Shown one piece after another: positions 1 through 10,181 of a DNA stretch of 64,000 nt. Origin of the DNA: Glutamicibacter uratoxydans (GTDB lineage Bacteria; Actinomycetota; Actinomycetes; Actinomycetales; Micrococcaceae); the NCBI RefSeq assembly GCF_006539925.1, contig NZ_BJNY01000001.1, positions 62,001-126,000 of the forward strand, in the 5' to 3' direction. The position numbers and the translations under genes were made by a program. Numbering within the stretch: the stretch's first letter is position 1; the number at the start of each line of letters is the position of its first letter. The notes beneath the pieces were generated by a model that made no database searches, was not told the DNA's origin, and saw only the letters and a program-made list of their open reading frames with translations.

Positions 1-75
1 GGCTCCAGCGGCCGCAGGCTTTCCCTGCTTGTATGCGGGAACAGACTGCAAAGATGGGCGCTGGTGAAGGGTCAT
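1..75 (-). CDS. Aminotransferase, HisC/Pat type, N-terminal fragment
   Basis: Only the first 25 codons lie in the window; the gene runs off the left edge on the minus strand. The peptide begins MTLHQRPSLQSVPAYKQGKP. The 'VPAYKQGKP' stretch matches the N-terminal signature of the histidinol-phosphate/aromatic aminotransferase family (usually '(L/V)PAYxPGKP'). The ATG at 75-73 follows an AGAGGAA Shine-Dalgarno site with a CCC spacer. The Lrp/AsnC regulator upstream is in the same orientation, a common neighbour for amino-acid aminotransferase genes. With so little sequence, HisC cannot be told from Pat. Confidence 0.55.
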   Translation of the reverse strand, partial: MTLHQRPSLQSVPAYKQGKPAAAGA

Positions 76-246
76 GGGTTCCTCTCTGAAGACCATGGGC
101 GCAAAATCGGGGTGCGGGTAACCCCGCTCATATGCTCGCGTGGCGCGACTCACAGACTATGACTTTAGATGGCGTTAATCTGTGGTTTCAATCGCTTTCG
201 CCAGTACTGTGCAGGCTGTATAGCGATTGCGGGTCAGGCGGCCGAT

Positions 247-747
247 TTACTGGTCATTCTGTATAGCTGTTGTTGATTCTTTGGCGCAGGCTGCCACCAG
301 GGGCAGCGTCCGGCCTTGGAAGTGCTCATGCAGCGCGAAGGCTGAGGACGTGCGGGCGACACCGGGAACCGTATTGATGCGGTTGAAGATGTCCTGGAGA
401 TCTTCCGGGGTGCGGGCCACCACGCGCAGCTGCAGATCCGAGCTGCCGGTGACCGTATACATGTCGATGATCTCCGGGATCGCCGCTTCCAACGCGTTGG
501 CCACCGGGTCGTGCCCGTATTTCTGCACGATCTCCACCGCGCAGAAGGCGACCAGCGTGTAGCCGAAGCCTGCCGGCTGGATGCGAGGGACGATTCCCTG
601 GATGACTCCCGCATCATGGAGCCTTGCCAGCCGACTGGTGACGGTTCCGCGGGCTACGCCCAGGCGGCGGGCGCACTCCATCACCGGCAGCATGGGGGAC
701 TCGGTCAGCAGATCAATCAGGTCTGCGTCCAATTGGTCGATGCGCAT
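247..747 (-). CDS. Lrp/AsnC family transcriptional regulator
   Basis: A 166-aa protein with an N-terminal winged helix-turn-helix (about residues 1-60; 'ECARRLGVARGTVTSRLARL' is the recognition region) and a C-terminal RAM/AsnC effector domain (about 65-145; 'VTGSSDLQLRVVARTPEDLQ' has the family's GxxDx(Q/L) turn). Such proteins form octamer-type assemblies and sense amino acids. The start codon at 747 gives the usual family length. It lies upstream of, and collinear with, the aminotransferase at 1-75, which is a plausible target; that link is inference. The ~170 bp between them shows no other gene. Confidence 0.9.
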   Translation of the reverse strand: MRIDQLDADLIDLLTESPMLPVMECARRLGVARGTVTSRLARLHDAGVIQGIVPRIQPAGFGYTLVAFCAVEIVQKYGHDPVANALEAAIPEIIDMYTVTGSSDLQLRVVARTPEDLQDIFNRINTVPGVARTSSAFALHEHFQGRTLPLVAACAKESTTAIQNDQ

Positions 748-1016
748 GGCCTTGCTCCTTAGCCTCTGCCGCTACTTGTTGCAGGACACACGCCATTGTG
801 CGCCCTGTCTCTAAGGCTAACTCGCGTTAAAGGCGGTGGTGGCCCATGTCATGGAGAAAGATGGGATAGCTCACAGCAAACTGGTCTCGGCGGAGCGCAG
901 ACAACAAGGATTTAACTGCGGCTGAAAAGTTGATGAAGCCTATTCCGCGCCGGGCAATGCTGACGTAGCGTAGTGCTCGGCAAGCCGTGCAGCATACACA
1001 TCAAGGGGATAAGGCC

Positions 1017-1904
1017 ATGCAGCAGCTCACAGTTAATCTTTGGATGAATGGCACCGCCGAGGAAGCCGGGCAGTTCTATGCGTCAGCGCTTCCGCAGACC
1101 ACCATGGAAGTTGAATCGCGCTACCCGGAAGAAGGGCTTGCCGATTTCCAGCAACCGCTGGCAGGCCAGGCATTGACCGTCTCGGTGTGGGTGGGCGGCA
1201 CCAAGCTGACCTTGATCAATGCGGGTCCCGAATTTTCGCCGAATCCTTCCATCTCGCTGATCTTGAATTTTGATCCTTCTGCCATGGAAGACGCCGCCGT
1301 GCAGCTAGATGCCGCGTGGGAGGCCCTGCTGGACGGCGGGACGGTGCTGATGCCGCTGGGCGAGTATCCTTTCAGCCCGCGCTACGGCTGGGTGTCCGAC
1401 CGCTACGGGGTCAGCTGGCAGCTGATGCTCACCAACCCTGCAGGAGAACCTGCACCGCTGATGATTCCGAACCTGATGTTTGCCGGGGCAGCGCAGAACA
1501 AGGCGGCTGAAGCCATCGACTTCTACACGGGGCTGCTGGGCGGCGAGATCAAGGCGAAGTTCAACTACGAGCAGGCTAATGACGTGGTGAACACGCAATC
1601 GGTCATGTTCAGCGATTTCACCTTAGGCCCGGACATTGTTTCTGCGATGGACTCGGGCGTGGCCCAGGACCTGAACTTCACCCCTGGCGTCTCCCTGCAG
1701 TGGGACTGCGACGGGCAGGAGGAAATCGACAGGGTGTGGGACGCGCTTTCGGCGGTGCCCGAGGCGGAGCAGTGCGGCTGGCTGACCGATAAATTCGGCG
1801 TCAGCTGGCAAATTGTCCCTTCCAATATGGGGGAACTGATGAGTCGCCCCAACGCGTTCGAGCACATGATGGGAATGAAGAAGCTCGTCATCGACGAATT
1901 CTAG
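1017..1904 (+). CDS. Double VOC (PhnB/glyoxalase-like) protein
   Basis: A 295-aa protein made of two tandem modules of the vicinal-oxygen-chelate superfamily, PhnB/'3-demethylubiquinone-methyltransferase-like' type. Module 1 spans about residues 1-140 and ends in 'YGWVSDRYGVSWQL'; module 2 spans about 150-290 and carries the parallel 'CGWLTDKFGVSWQIVPS'. That internal repeat is the main evidence. The ATG at 1017 is chosen because AAGGGGAT lies 6 nt upstream; a GTG at 987 is possible but has no such site. Substrate unknown; these domains serve as metalloenzymes or drug-binding proteins. It stands alone between divergent and unrelated genes. Confidence 0.8.
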   Translation: MQQLTVNLWMNGTAEEAGQFYASALPQTTMEVESRYPEEGLADFQQPLAGQALTVSVWVGGTKLTLINAGPEFSPNPSISLILNFDPSAMEDAAVQLDAAWEALLDGGTVLMPLGEYPFSPRYGWVSDRYGVSWQLMLTNPAGEPAPLMIPNLMFAGAAQNKAAEAIDFYTGLLGGEIKAKFNYEQANDVVNTQSVMFSDFTLGPDIVSAMDSGVAQDLNFTPGVSLQWDCDGQEEIDRVWDALSAVPEAEQCGWLTDKFGVSWQIVPSNMGELMSRPNAFEHMMGMKKLVIDEF

Positions 1905-1996
1905 GCGGCGGGTTGCGCACCGGCGCTGTCGGGGGCACTGGGTAGGCTGGCTGGTAGTTGATCGCCAGCATTTTCAGAACTGCACACGGGAGCGCC

Positions 1997-2632
1997 ATGC
2001 CTGCACCAAAAATCCGCCATTTCGTCCTGCCGGAGCTTGCCGCTGGCCTGCCCGGGGACCTGCTGGATGCCGGCTATATCGACGCCTTGGAGTTCAGCTC
2101 CCTGAGCCAGGAATTCGAGGCCGATGGTGCCCGCTTCGAGGACTGCGCCTTCACGTCCTTGAACGCCCTGACCCTCTCGCTGCGCGCTGCGCGCTTGATC
2201 CAGTGCGAGCTCAACCAGGTCAATGCACCGGTGTTCCAGGGCACCGGGGTGCACCTGAACGATGTGCGCATCAGCCACAGCCGCTTTGGTTCGGCCGACG
2301 CTGCGGATTCGACCTGGGATTCGGTCATTGTGCAGAACTGCAAGTTCGGCTGGCTGAACCTGCGCGGTGCCAAGCTGCGAGATGTCGAATTCCGCAACTG
2401 CCAGTTCGACGAGCTGGATTTAGGCGAAGCGACGCGCGTGCGGTTCACCGACTGCCGCACCGCGGTGCTGGCCGCGCATCAGGCAAAGCTCAATTCCGTT
2501 GAGCTGCAGGGGCTGGACTTTGCATCGGTGGACGGGATTCCAGGGCTGCGCGGTGCCAGCATCAATTCTTTGCAGCTTTCGGGGCTGGCCGAGCAGCTAG
2601 CGGTCCACGTCGGGCTCAAGATAACGTACTGA
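1997..2632 (+). CDS. Pentapeptide-repeat-like protein
   Basis: A 211-aa soluble protein with degenerate pentapeptide-type repeats. Runs such as 'FEDCAF', 'LIQCELNQV', 'SVIVQNCKFGWLNLRGAKL' and 'DVEFRNCQFDELDLGEA' place F/L/C at five-residue intervals, as in a right-handed quadrilateral beta-helix. No transmembrane segment or signal peptide. The ATG at 1997 is preceded by a GGGAG site; an upstream TTG at 1958 lacks one. Its 3' end overlaps the convergent LysR gene by 17 bp. Some relatives protect DNA gyrase (Qnr/MfpA), but nothing here shows that function. Confidence 0.75.
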   Translation: MPAPKIRHFVLPELAAGLPGDLLDAGYIDALEFSSLSQEFEADGARFEDCAFTSLNALTLSLRAARLIQCELNQVNAPVFQGTGVHLNDVRISHSRFGSADAADSTWDSVIVQNCKFGWLNLRGAKLRDVEFRNCQFDELDLGEATRVRFTDCRTAVLAAHQAKLNSVELQGLDFASVDGIPGLRGASINSLQLSGLAEQLAVHVGLKITY

Positions 2633-3539
2633 TCTGCGCAAACCGCCCTGCCAGCTCGCTGGCGGTGGAAATGATCATTGCCTGCATTTCCGCTGCGGCC
2701 CGAGTGAGCGTGACATCGCGGCGGTGCGCCAAGCCGATGGTGCGCTGCAGCTGAGGATCTTCCAGCTGCACCGCACGCAACGCCGTGCTCTGGGTCAACA
2801 CGGTGGCTGGGACAACAGCCACGCCCAACCCTGCCTGGACGAAGCGCAGGACCGCGTCCATCTCTCCGCCGTCGATCACCACGTTCGGCGCCAGGCCGCG
2901 TTCGCGGTAGGCGGCCATGGTGGCGGCGCGCAGGTCATAGCCGTGGGAGAAGGCGATCTGCGGGATCGCGGAGAGCGATTTGAGGTCTATTGCCTGCCTT
3001 GGCCCAAGTACGCCGTCCGGCGAGTCGGCCACCACCAGGCGTTCGCGCAGCAGCGGGGTGTGCTCCAAGGTGGCCTCGTTCACCGCATGTTCGCTGGTGA
3101 CGATCAGCGCCAAGTCAAGCTGTCCGCCAGACAGCTGTTCGAGCAGCACCCGGGAGCCTGCCTCGGCGATGTGAAGCTCAATACCGGGATACCTGCCGCG
3201 GAACTCGGAGAGGACTTCAGCAACCAGCGAGACGCACAGCGTCGGGGGAGCGCCGAGCCTGACGCGTCCGCGGCGAAGCCCTGCCAGCTCCGCCATTTCC
3301 ACCCTGATCGACTCCTCGTCGGCCAGCATCCTTGACGCCAGCGGCAGCAATGCCTGGCCGGCGGCGGTCAGGGTGATGTTGCCGCGAGCACGGTGGAAGA
3401 GCTCCGATCCCAGATCGTGTTCAAGGGTGGCGATCTGGCGGCTGAGCGAAGGCTGCGTGAGGTGCAATTCTTCGGCTGCGCGTGTGAAGTGGCCCACGCG
3501 GGCGATCGTGGCAAAGCCCCGCAATTGCTCTAGATTCAT
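2616..3539 (-). CDS. LysR family transcriptional regulator
   Basis: A 307-aa LysR-type regulator: N-terminal HTH (residues 1-60, 'MNLEQLRGFATIARVGHFTRAAEELHLTQPSLSRQIATLE') and a periplasmic-binding-fold effector domain (about 90-295). The start at 3539 gives the canonical N-terminus; codons further upstream would run into the divergent gene. It is divergent from the FAD-oxidoreductase gene at 3618, with 78 bp between the two starts, and a dyad fitting the T-N11-A LysR box lies in that gap. The usual arrangement would have it control the oxidoreductase and itself. The ligand is not evident. Confidence 0.93.
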   Translation of the reverse strand: MNLEQLRGFATIARVGHFTRAAEELHLTQPSLSRQIATLEHDLGSELFHRARGNITLTAAGQALLPLASRMLADEESIRVEMAELAGLRRGRVRLGAPPTLCVSLVAEVLSEFRGRYPGIELHIAEAGSRVLLEQLSGGQLDLALIVTSEHAVNEATLEHTPLLRERLVVADSPDGVLGPRQAIDLKSLSAIPQIAFSHGYDLRAATMAAYRERGLAPNVVIDGGEMDAVLRFVQAGLGVAVVPATVLTQSTALRAVQLEDPQLQRTIGLAHRRDVTLTRAAAEMQAMIISTASELAGRFAQISTLS

Positions 3540-3544
3540 ACTGC

Positions 3545-3559
3545 ATAGCATATCGCTAT
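3545..3559. promoter_or_regulatory. Putative LysR-box dyad
   Basis: ATAGC-ATATC-GCTAT: two 5-bp arms around a 5-bp spacer, containing the T-N11-A spacing typical of LysR-type sites. It sits in the 78-bp gap between the divergent LysR regulator and FAD-oxidoreductase genes, just upstream of the regulator's start. Confidence 0.5.
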
Positions 3560-3617
3560 GGAAATCATGATGATTATTCATTGGACGTATTGTTCTTGCG
3601 GCGTGAAGCTGGACAAC

Positions 3618-5345
3618 ATGAGAAAACAACGTCAGATTTCCACATCAGTCCTCGTCATCGGCACCGGCGGATCCGGCCTGCGCGCAGCCATCGAACTGGC
3701 CGAAGCCGGCGTCGACGTCCTGGCAGTAGGCAAGCGCCCGCGCAGCGACGCCCATACCTCGCTGGCTGCCGGCGGCATCAATGCGGCGCTGGGCACCATG
3801 GATGAAGAAGACTCCTGGCAGCAGCATGCCGCCGACACCCTGAAGGAAAGCTACCTGCTGGCGGATCCGCGCACCGTCCAAGTGGTGGCCCAGGGCGCGC
3901 AGCGCGGCATCGAGGACCTCGAACGCTACGGCATGAACTTCGCCCGCGAAGAAGACGGCCGCATTTCGCAGCGGTTCTTCGGCGCGCACAAGTTCCGCCG
4001 CACTGCCTTCGCCGGCGACTATACCGGGCTTGAAATCCAGCGGACCCTGATTCGCAGGGCCGAGCAGCTGGACGTACGGATCCTGGACACCATGTATGTG
4101 ACCCGGCTACTGGTCGAGGACGGGAAGATCTTCGGCGCCTACGGATTCGACGTCAACGACGGCACCGGCTACCTGATCTACGCCGACGCCGTGATCCTCG
4201 CGGCTGGCGGCCATACGCGCATCTGGCGCCGCACCTCTTCGCGGCGCGACGAGAACACCGGCGACTCATGGCGCCTGGCCGTCGAGGCAGGAGCCCGGCT
4301 GCGCGACCCGGAGCTGGTGCAGTTCCATCCATCAGGCATTATCGAACCGGAGAATGCTGCGGGAACGCTGATCTCCGAGGCGGCCCGCGGCGAGGGGGGC
4401 ATCCTGACCAACGCGGCCGGTGAACGCTTCATGCAGCGCTATGATCCGCAGCGCATGGAGCTGTCCACCAGGGACCGCGTCGCACTGGCTGCCTACACTG
4501 AAATCCAGCAGGGGCGCGGCACCGAAAAGGGTGGAGTCTGGCTGGATGTTTCGCACCTGCCGCGCAAGGTGATCATGGAGCGCCTGCCGCGCGTCTACCA
4601 GACGGTGATGGAATTGCAGATGCGGGACATTACCGAGCAGAAGATCGAAATTGCGCCCACCGCTCACTATTCAATGGGCGGCGTCTGGGTGGACCCGCTG
4701 ACCCATGCCACCGAGGTGCCGGGCTTGTTTGCCATTGGCGAGGCTTCCTCCGGTCTGCACGGAGCCAACAGGCTGGGCGGCAATTCACTGATCGAGCTGC
4801 TGGTCTTCGGCCGGATTGTCGGTCAGGAAGCGGCGGCCTACTCCCGTTCGCTGGTCAGCCAGCCTCGTTCGGCCGCCGCGGTCGCGGCCGCCCGCGATGA
4901 GGTCGACGGGCTGCAGGCAGCCCAGGGGCACGAAAACGTCCGTGCCCTGCAGCGCGCCATCCGCGACGTGATGACCGAACACGCCGGGGTGCTGCGCGAT
5001 GAAGCAGGGCTGTTGGCGGGGCTGGCCAAGCTGGAGCAGATCGAGGAGCGGATCAAGAATATCGGCATCCATCCTGACATTGCAGGTTTCCAAGACCTCA
5101 GCCACGCCTTCGACCTGAAGTCCTCGGCACTGGCAGCGCGGGCCACCTTGGAAGCCGCGCTGGAGCGCCGCGAAACCCGCGGCTGCCACAACCGCAGCGA
5201 CTACCCGCTGACCGATCCGCAGCTGCAGGTGAACCTGGTGTGGTCAGCGCAGGGCGGCGTCGTGCGCGAAGCGATCCCTCAGATCCCTGAAGAGATTGCA
5301 CAATTGATGACCGAAGTATCCCAGGAGGGCAAGCTGGTGGAGTAG
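3618..5345 (+). CDS. FAD-dependent oxidoreductase, fumarate reductase/L-aspartate oxidase-like flavoprotein
   Basis: A 575-aa flavoprotein of the succinate dehydrogenase/fumarate reductase/L-aspartate oxidase family. The dinucleotide-binding motif 'GTGGSGLRAAIELAEAG' is near residue 15, followed by 'HTSLAAGGINAALG'. The substrate-domain signature 'RDPELVQFHPSG' and C-terminal 'GLFAIGEASSGLHGANRLGGNSL' (FAD contact) are intact. The helical C-terminal domain (about 430-575) is present. No iron-sulfur or membrane-anchor subunit gene is nearby, so it is not an ordinary complex II operon member; nadA and nadC are also absent. Start 3618 (MRKQRQ) leaves room for a promoter; the longer ORF from 3558 would overlap the LysR dyad. 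Regulation by the divergent LysR protein is likely. Confidence 0.8.
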   Translation: MRKQRQISTSVLVIGTGGSGLRAAIELAEAGVDVLAVGKRPRSDAHTSLAAGGINAALGTMDEEDSWQQHAADTLKESYLLADPRTVQVVAQGAQRGIEDLERYGMNFAREEDGRISQRFFGAHKFRRTAFAGDYTGLEIQRTLIRRAEQLDVRILDTMYVTRLLVEDGKIFGAYGFDVNDGTGYLIYADAVILAAGGHTRIWRRTSSRRDENTGDSWRLAVEAGARLRDPELVQFHPSGIIEPENAAGTLISEAARGEGGILTNAAGERFMQRYDPQRMELSTRDRVALAAYTEIQQGRGTEKGGVWLDVSHLPRKVIMERLPRVYQTVMELQMRDITEQKIEIAPTAHYSMGGVWVDPLTHATEVPGLFAIGEASSGLHGANRLGGNSLIELLVFGRIVGQEAAAYSRSLVSQPRSAAAVAAARDEVDGLQAAQGHENVRALQRAIRDVMTEHAGVLRDEAGLLAGLAKLEQIEERIKNIGIHPDIAGFQDLSHAFDLKSSALAARATLEAALERRETRGCHNRSDYPLTDPQLQVNLVWSAQGGVVREAIPQIPEEIAQLMTEVSQEGKLVE

Positions 5346-5381
5346 CCGCCACCAGCGAGCGTGCTGAAAAATCTTGAGATC

Positions 5382-5427
5382 AAGGAGGGCCGAGCCCCGC
5401 CAACTGTGGCGGGGCTCGGCTCTCCTT
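5382..5427 (+). terminator. Strong stem-loop terminator
   Basis: A 20-bp stem (5382-5401 with 5408-5427; one G-U pair) closing a 6-nt AACTGT loop, 36 nt after the oxidoreductase stop codon and followed by TATACT. It separates that gene from the urease operon. Confidence 0.8.
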
Positions 5428-5728
5428 ATACTCCGGGTTGTTACGCCGACCGATTTTCTGTATGACCCGAACGAAAATCTGCACGGGCATCCTGAAAAAT
5501 CCGCGTGATTCCGGGGCAGAAAGAGCTTTTGGTGCGGGAGCAATTCGCCACTTGACTGAAGAACTGGATTGGAGGTTGACATCTTAGACCACCCCTGGGC
5601 TGTTTGGGCAAATATCAGCTGTGACGTCTGCTATTCTTGCCTTAGCCACAGGCTTCCCGGCACCTTCTGGCCGGTTGTAAAGATCGATGTGGACACCCAA
5701 AAAGCTCTGTTAATCAAGGGGACTCTCG
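5428..5728 (+). other. Intergenic region upstream of the urease operon
   Basis: About 300 bp with no convincing ORF. It must hold the urease promoter. The only sites I can point to are a TTGACA at 5576-5581 and a TATTCT at 5632-5637, but their spacing does not make one promoter. An AAGGGGA ribosome-binding site at 5717-5723 serves ureA. I saw no copy of the 10-bp palindrome arm found at the nickel-transporter promoter. Confidence 0.5.
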
Positions 5729-6031
5729 ATGTATTTAACTCCGCGTGAGCATGAAAAACTCATGATCGTTGTGGCCGCCGATCTAGCGCGCCGCCGCCAA
5801 GAACGTGGACTAAAGCTGAACTTTCCTGAATCGGTAGCCATCATCACCTACGAAATCATCGAAGGCGCCCGCGACGGACGAACCGTTGCCGAAATGATGA
5901 GCTACGGAACCACCATTCTCAAGCGCGAAGATGTCATGGACGGCATCCCGGAAATGATTGACCAGGTTCAGGTAGAAGCAACCTTCCGTGATGGCACGAA
6001 GCTCGTGACCATCCACAATCCGATCCGTTAA
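5729..6031 (+). CDS. ureA: Urease gamma subunit
   Basis: A 100-aa protein of normal family length with the conserved start '[13 protein letters not shown]', the '[20 protein letters not shown]' core and the end '[12 protein letters not shown]'. UreA is the smallest structural subunit of the cytoplasmic (alpha-beta-gamma)3 nickel enzyme that hydrolyses urea to ammonia and carbamate. It is the first gene of ureABCEFGD, with ureB 30 nt downstream. AAGGGGA precedes the ATG at good spacing. Confidence 0.98.
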   Translation: MYLTPREHEKLMIVVAADLARRRQERGLKLNFPESVAIITYEIIEGARDGRTVAEMMSYGTTILKREDVMDGIPEMIDQVQVEATFRDGTKLVTIHNPIR

Positions 6032-6061
6032 AACGTCTGAATCAAGCACCCAGGAGACCCG

Positions 6062-6634
6062 ATGATTCCCGGTGAATACATCCTTCGCGATGAACCGATT
6101 CTGTGCAACGAACAACAGCAGACTCGCATCTTGAACCTCGTCAACCGCGGCGACCGCCCCATCCAGGTCGGTTCGCACTACCACTTCGCAGAAGTGAACA
6201 ACGACCTGGAGTTCGACCGCGTCGCCGCCCGCGGCTTCCGGCTGGACATTCCCGCCGGCACCGCCGTGCGCTTCGAGCCGGGCGATGCACGCACCGTGCA
6301 CCTGGTCGAATACGCCGGCTCCCGCGAGGTCTACGGCTTCCAGAACCGCGTCAACGGCCCGCTGGGCAAGCCGGTTCCCGTCGTGGAAACCGAAGCCATT
6401 GGCGGCACCGCAGGCATCGACTTGGACCGCGAACCAGAAGTCGTGCAGGACTACGACATCGACCTGCCCAACGAGGCGGAAGACGATTCGATCGGCTTCA
6501 GTACCAGCTTCGGCGTGGACCCGGTGGACGAGACGCTGCCGCCGCAGCCCCACGAGGCACGCCTGGCCGCAGAGGCAGAAGAAGCAGCCGAGGCGCAGGC
6601 CGACGGCGGCCAGAAGAATGAGCAGGAGCACTAA
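6062..6634 (+). CDS. ureB: Urease beta subunit with long acidic C-terminal extension
   Basis: Residues 1-105 are a normal UreB ('[13 protein letters not shown]', '[19 protein letters not shown]', '[12 protein letters not shown]', '[13 protein letters not shown]'). Family members usually end near residue 100-120, but this one runs to 190. The extra ~85 residues are acidic, rich in E/D/A/P and predicted disordered ('[19 protein letters not shown]', then an Ala/Glu tail). There is no frameshift: the frame is continuous and ureC starts 2 nt after its stop. UreB completes the structural enzyme with UreA and UreC; the role of the tail is unknown. Confidence 0.95.
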   Translation: MIPGEYILRDEPILCNEQQQTRILNLVNRGDRPIQVGSHYHFAEVNNDLEFDRVAARGFRLDIPAGTAVRFEPGDARTVHLVEYAGSREVYGFQNRVNGPLGKPVPVVETEAIGGTAGIDLDREPEVVQDYDIDLPNEAEDDSIGFSTSFGVDPVDETLPPQPHEARLAAEAEEAAEAQADGGQKNEQEH

Positions 6635-6636
6635 GC

Positions 6637-8352
<1,716 letters not shown>

Positions 8353-8374
8353 ACCTGTAATTCAAAGGAAGACA

Positions 8375-8848
8375 ATGATCATCGAAGAGCTCGTGGGCAA
8401 CCTCCACGAGATGCCAGAAGAAGCCTACGCCGGAAGGCACCACGAAAAAGTGGTGCTTCCCAGCTCTGCCTTGGTCAAGCGCATCCAGCGGCTGACCAGC
8501 GACCACGACCGCGAGCTGGGCCTGCGCCTGGCTCCGGGCCCGGACCTGCGCGACGGGGACATCCTGTACCTGTCGGACACCGAATTGATCACCGTCGCGG
8601 TGCTGCCCACCGATGTGCTGGTCATTGCCCCGCGCAGCATCTACGAGATGGGCACGGTGGCCCATGCGCTGGGCAACCGCCACCTGCAGGCCCAGTTCTT
8701 CGACGCCGATTCCGAATACCAGGCCGAAGTGATGGTGGTGCAATACGACCACACCGTCGAGGACTTCCTGATCCACCACCAGGCGCCGTACAACCGCCAA
8801 GAGCGCGTCATGCCGGTGCCGTTCCGCCATGCCGAACACACCCACTAG
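8375..8848 (+). CDS. ureE: Urease accessory protein UreE (nickel chaperone)
   Basis: 157 aa. UreE delivers Ni2+ to the UreDFG-apourease complex. The N-terminal peptide-binding-like domain (1-75) and C-terminal metal-binding domain (80-145, with 'LGNRHLQAQFF') are visible. The tail has only a short His cluster ('FRHAEHTH') rather than the long poly-His of Klebsiella UreE. AAAGGAAG precedes the ATG. It overlaps ureF by 20 bp, which implies translational coupling. Confidence 0.95.
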   Translation: MIIEELVGNLHEMPEEAYAGRHHEKVVLPSSALVKRIQRLTSDHDRELGLRLAPGPDLRDGDILYLSDTELITVAVLPTDVLVIAPRSIYEMGTVAHALGNRHLQAQFFDADSEYQAEVMVVQYDHTVEDFLIHHQAPYNRQERVMPVPFRHAEHTH

Positions 8849-9524
8849 TTCGGCCCACCTGCTCACGCTGTTGCAGCTTGCCGATTCGGCGCTGCCCACG
8901 GGAGCTTTCAGCCATTCCTTCGGGCTTGAAAGCTACCTGGAAGCGGGGCAGGTGAGCGACGAGGAGAGCTTTCAGCAGTGGCTGAAGCATTTCCTGGCCC
9001 AATCGCTGGTATTCACCGACGGGCTGGTGGTCCGCCTGGCCTATGAAGCCGTAGAGATGGAAGAGGTCTTCTATCTGGACCAGCTGTCCAACGCGTCGGC
9101 GCTGCCGCGGGAACTGCGCGAGGCAGCGGTGAAGATCGGCGCCCGGATGCTTTCGGTGGCGCAGATGGTCTTTTCCAATCCTGAACTGGAACAGTACAGC
9201 CAGGCCGTTGCCTCGGGGCGCTGCTTCGGCCACCCGGGCATCGGCTTTGCACTGGCTGCCAAGTCCGCCGGGGCGACGCTGGCCGATGTGCTTGGCAGCT
9301 ACCTGTTCTCCACGCTGACCAGCCTGACCCAGAACGCCATCCGCGCCATCCCGCTGGGGCAGAACGCCGGACAGCGGGTGCTCGCTGCCATGCATGGGCC
9401 GGTGGCACAGGCGGTGGAGACGATCTTCACCCTGGACCTCAAGGATGTCGGGGCCGCGGCGCCGGGGCTTGAAATCGCCCAGATGCGCCACGAACACCAG
9501 CGCGCCCGCATGTTCATGTCCTAG
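8829..9524 (+). CDS. ureF: Urease accessory protein UreF
   Basis: 231 aa, all-helical GTPase-regulating accessory protein. The family signature 'LLQLADSALPTGAFSHSFGLESYL' is at residues 13-36. UreF links UreD to UreG and gates nickel insertion into the active site. Its start lies inside the end of ureE, and a 45-nt gap follows before ureG. Confidence 0.95.
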   Translation: MPNTPTSSAHLLTLLQLADSALPTGAFSHSFGLESYLEAGQVSDEESFQQWLKHFLAQSLVFTDGLVVRLAYEAVEMEEVFYLDQLSNASALPRELREAAVKIGARMLSVAQMVFSNPELEQYSQAVASGRCFGHPGIGFALAAKSAGATLADVLGSYLFSTLTSLTQNAIRAIPLGQNAGQRVLAAMHGPVAQAVETIFTLDLKDVGAAAPGLEIAQMRHEHQRARMFMS

Positions 9525-9569
9525 AACCGGACGGACGCGCACACTTTCAAGAATTTTAGGGAGTAAAAC

Positions 9570-10181
9570 ATGGAACCAATTCGCATTGGCATCGGCGGAC
9601 CAGTAGGCGCCGGCAAGACCCAGCTCGTGGAGCGCATCACCCGCGCTCTGGACGGCGAAATCTCGATGGCCGCGATTACCAACGACATCTACACCATCGA
9701 GGACGCCAAGATCCTTGCAGCCAACGGCGTGCTGCCGCTGGACCGCATCGTCGGCATCGAGACCGGCGGCTGCCCGCACACCGCCATCCGCGAGGACACC
9801 TCGATGAACTCGGCAGCCATTGAAGAGCTGAAAGCCAAGCACCCGGACCTGCAGATCATCTTCGTCGAATCCGGCGGAGATAACCTCTCTGCCACCTTCT
9901 CGCCTGAACTCGTCGACTTCTCCATCTACATTATCGACGTGGCCCAGGGCGAGAAGATCCCGCGCAAGGCAGGCCAGGGCATGATCAAGTCTGACCTGTT
10001 CATCATCAACAAGACCGACCTTGCACCCTATGTTGGCGCCAACTTGTCGATCATGGAGTCGGATTCCAAGGAATTCCGCGGGGACAAGCCGTTCTGCTTC
10101 ACCAACCTGAAGACCGATGAAGGCCTGGAGAAGGTCATCGAGTGGCTCAAGCACGACGTGCTGATGACGGACCTGGGCTAG
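9570..10181 (+). CDS. ureG: Urease accessory GTPase UreG
   Basis: 203 aa SIMIBI GTPase. Walker A 'GGPVGAGKT' is at residues 9-17, the nickel-binding Cys-Pro-His motif at 68-70 ('GGCPH'), and the base-recognition '[10 protein letters not shown]' near 147. GTP hydrolysis by UreG drives delivery of nickel to carbamylated urease. GGGAG precedes the ATG. The stop codon overlaps the GTG start of ureD (TAGTG). Confidence 0.97.
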   Translation: MEPIRIGIGGPVGAGKTQLVERITRALDGEISMAAITNDIYTIEDAKILAANGVLPLDRIVGIETGGCPHTAIREDTSMNSAAIEELKAKHPDLQIIFVESGGDNLSATFSPELVDFSIYIIDVAQGEKIPRKAGQGMIKSDLFIINKTDLAPYVGANLSIMESDSKEFRGDKPFCFTNLKTDEGLEKVIEWLKHDVLMTDLG

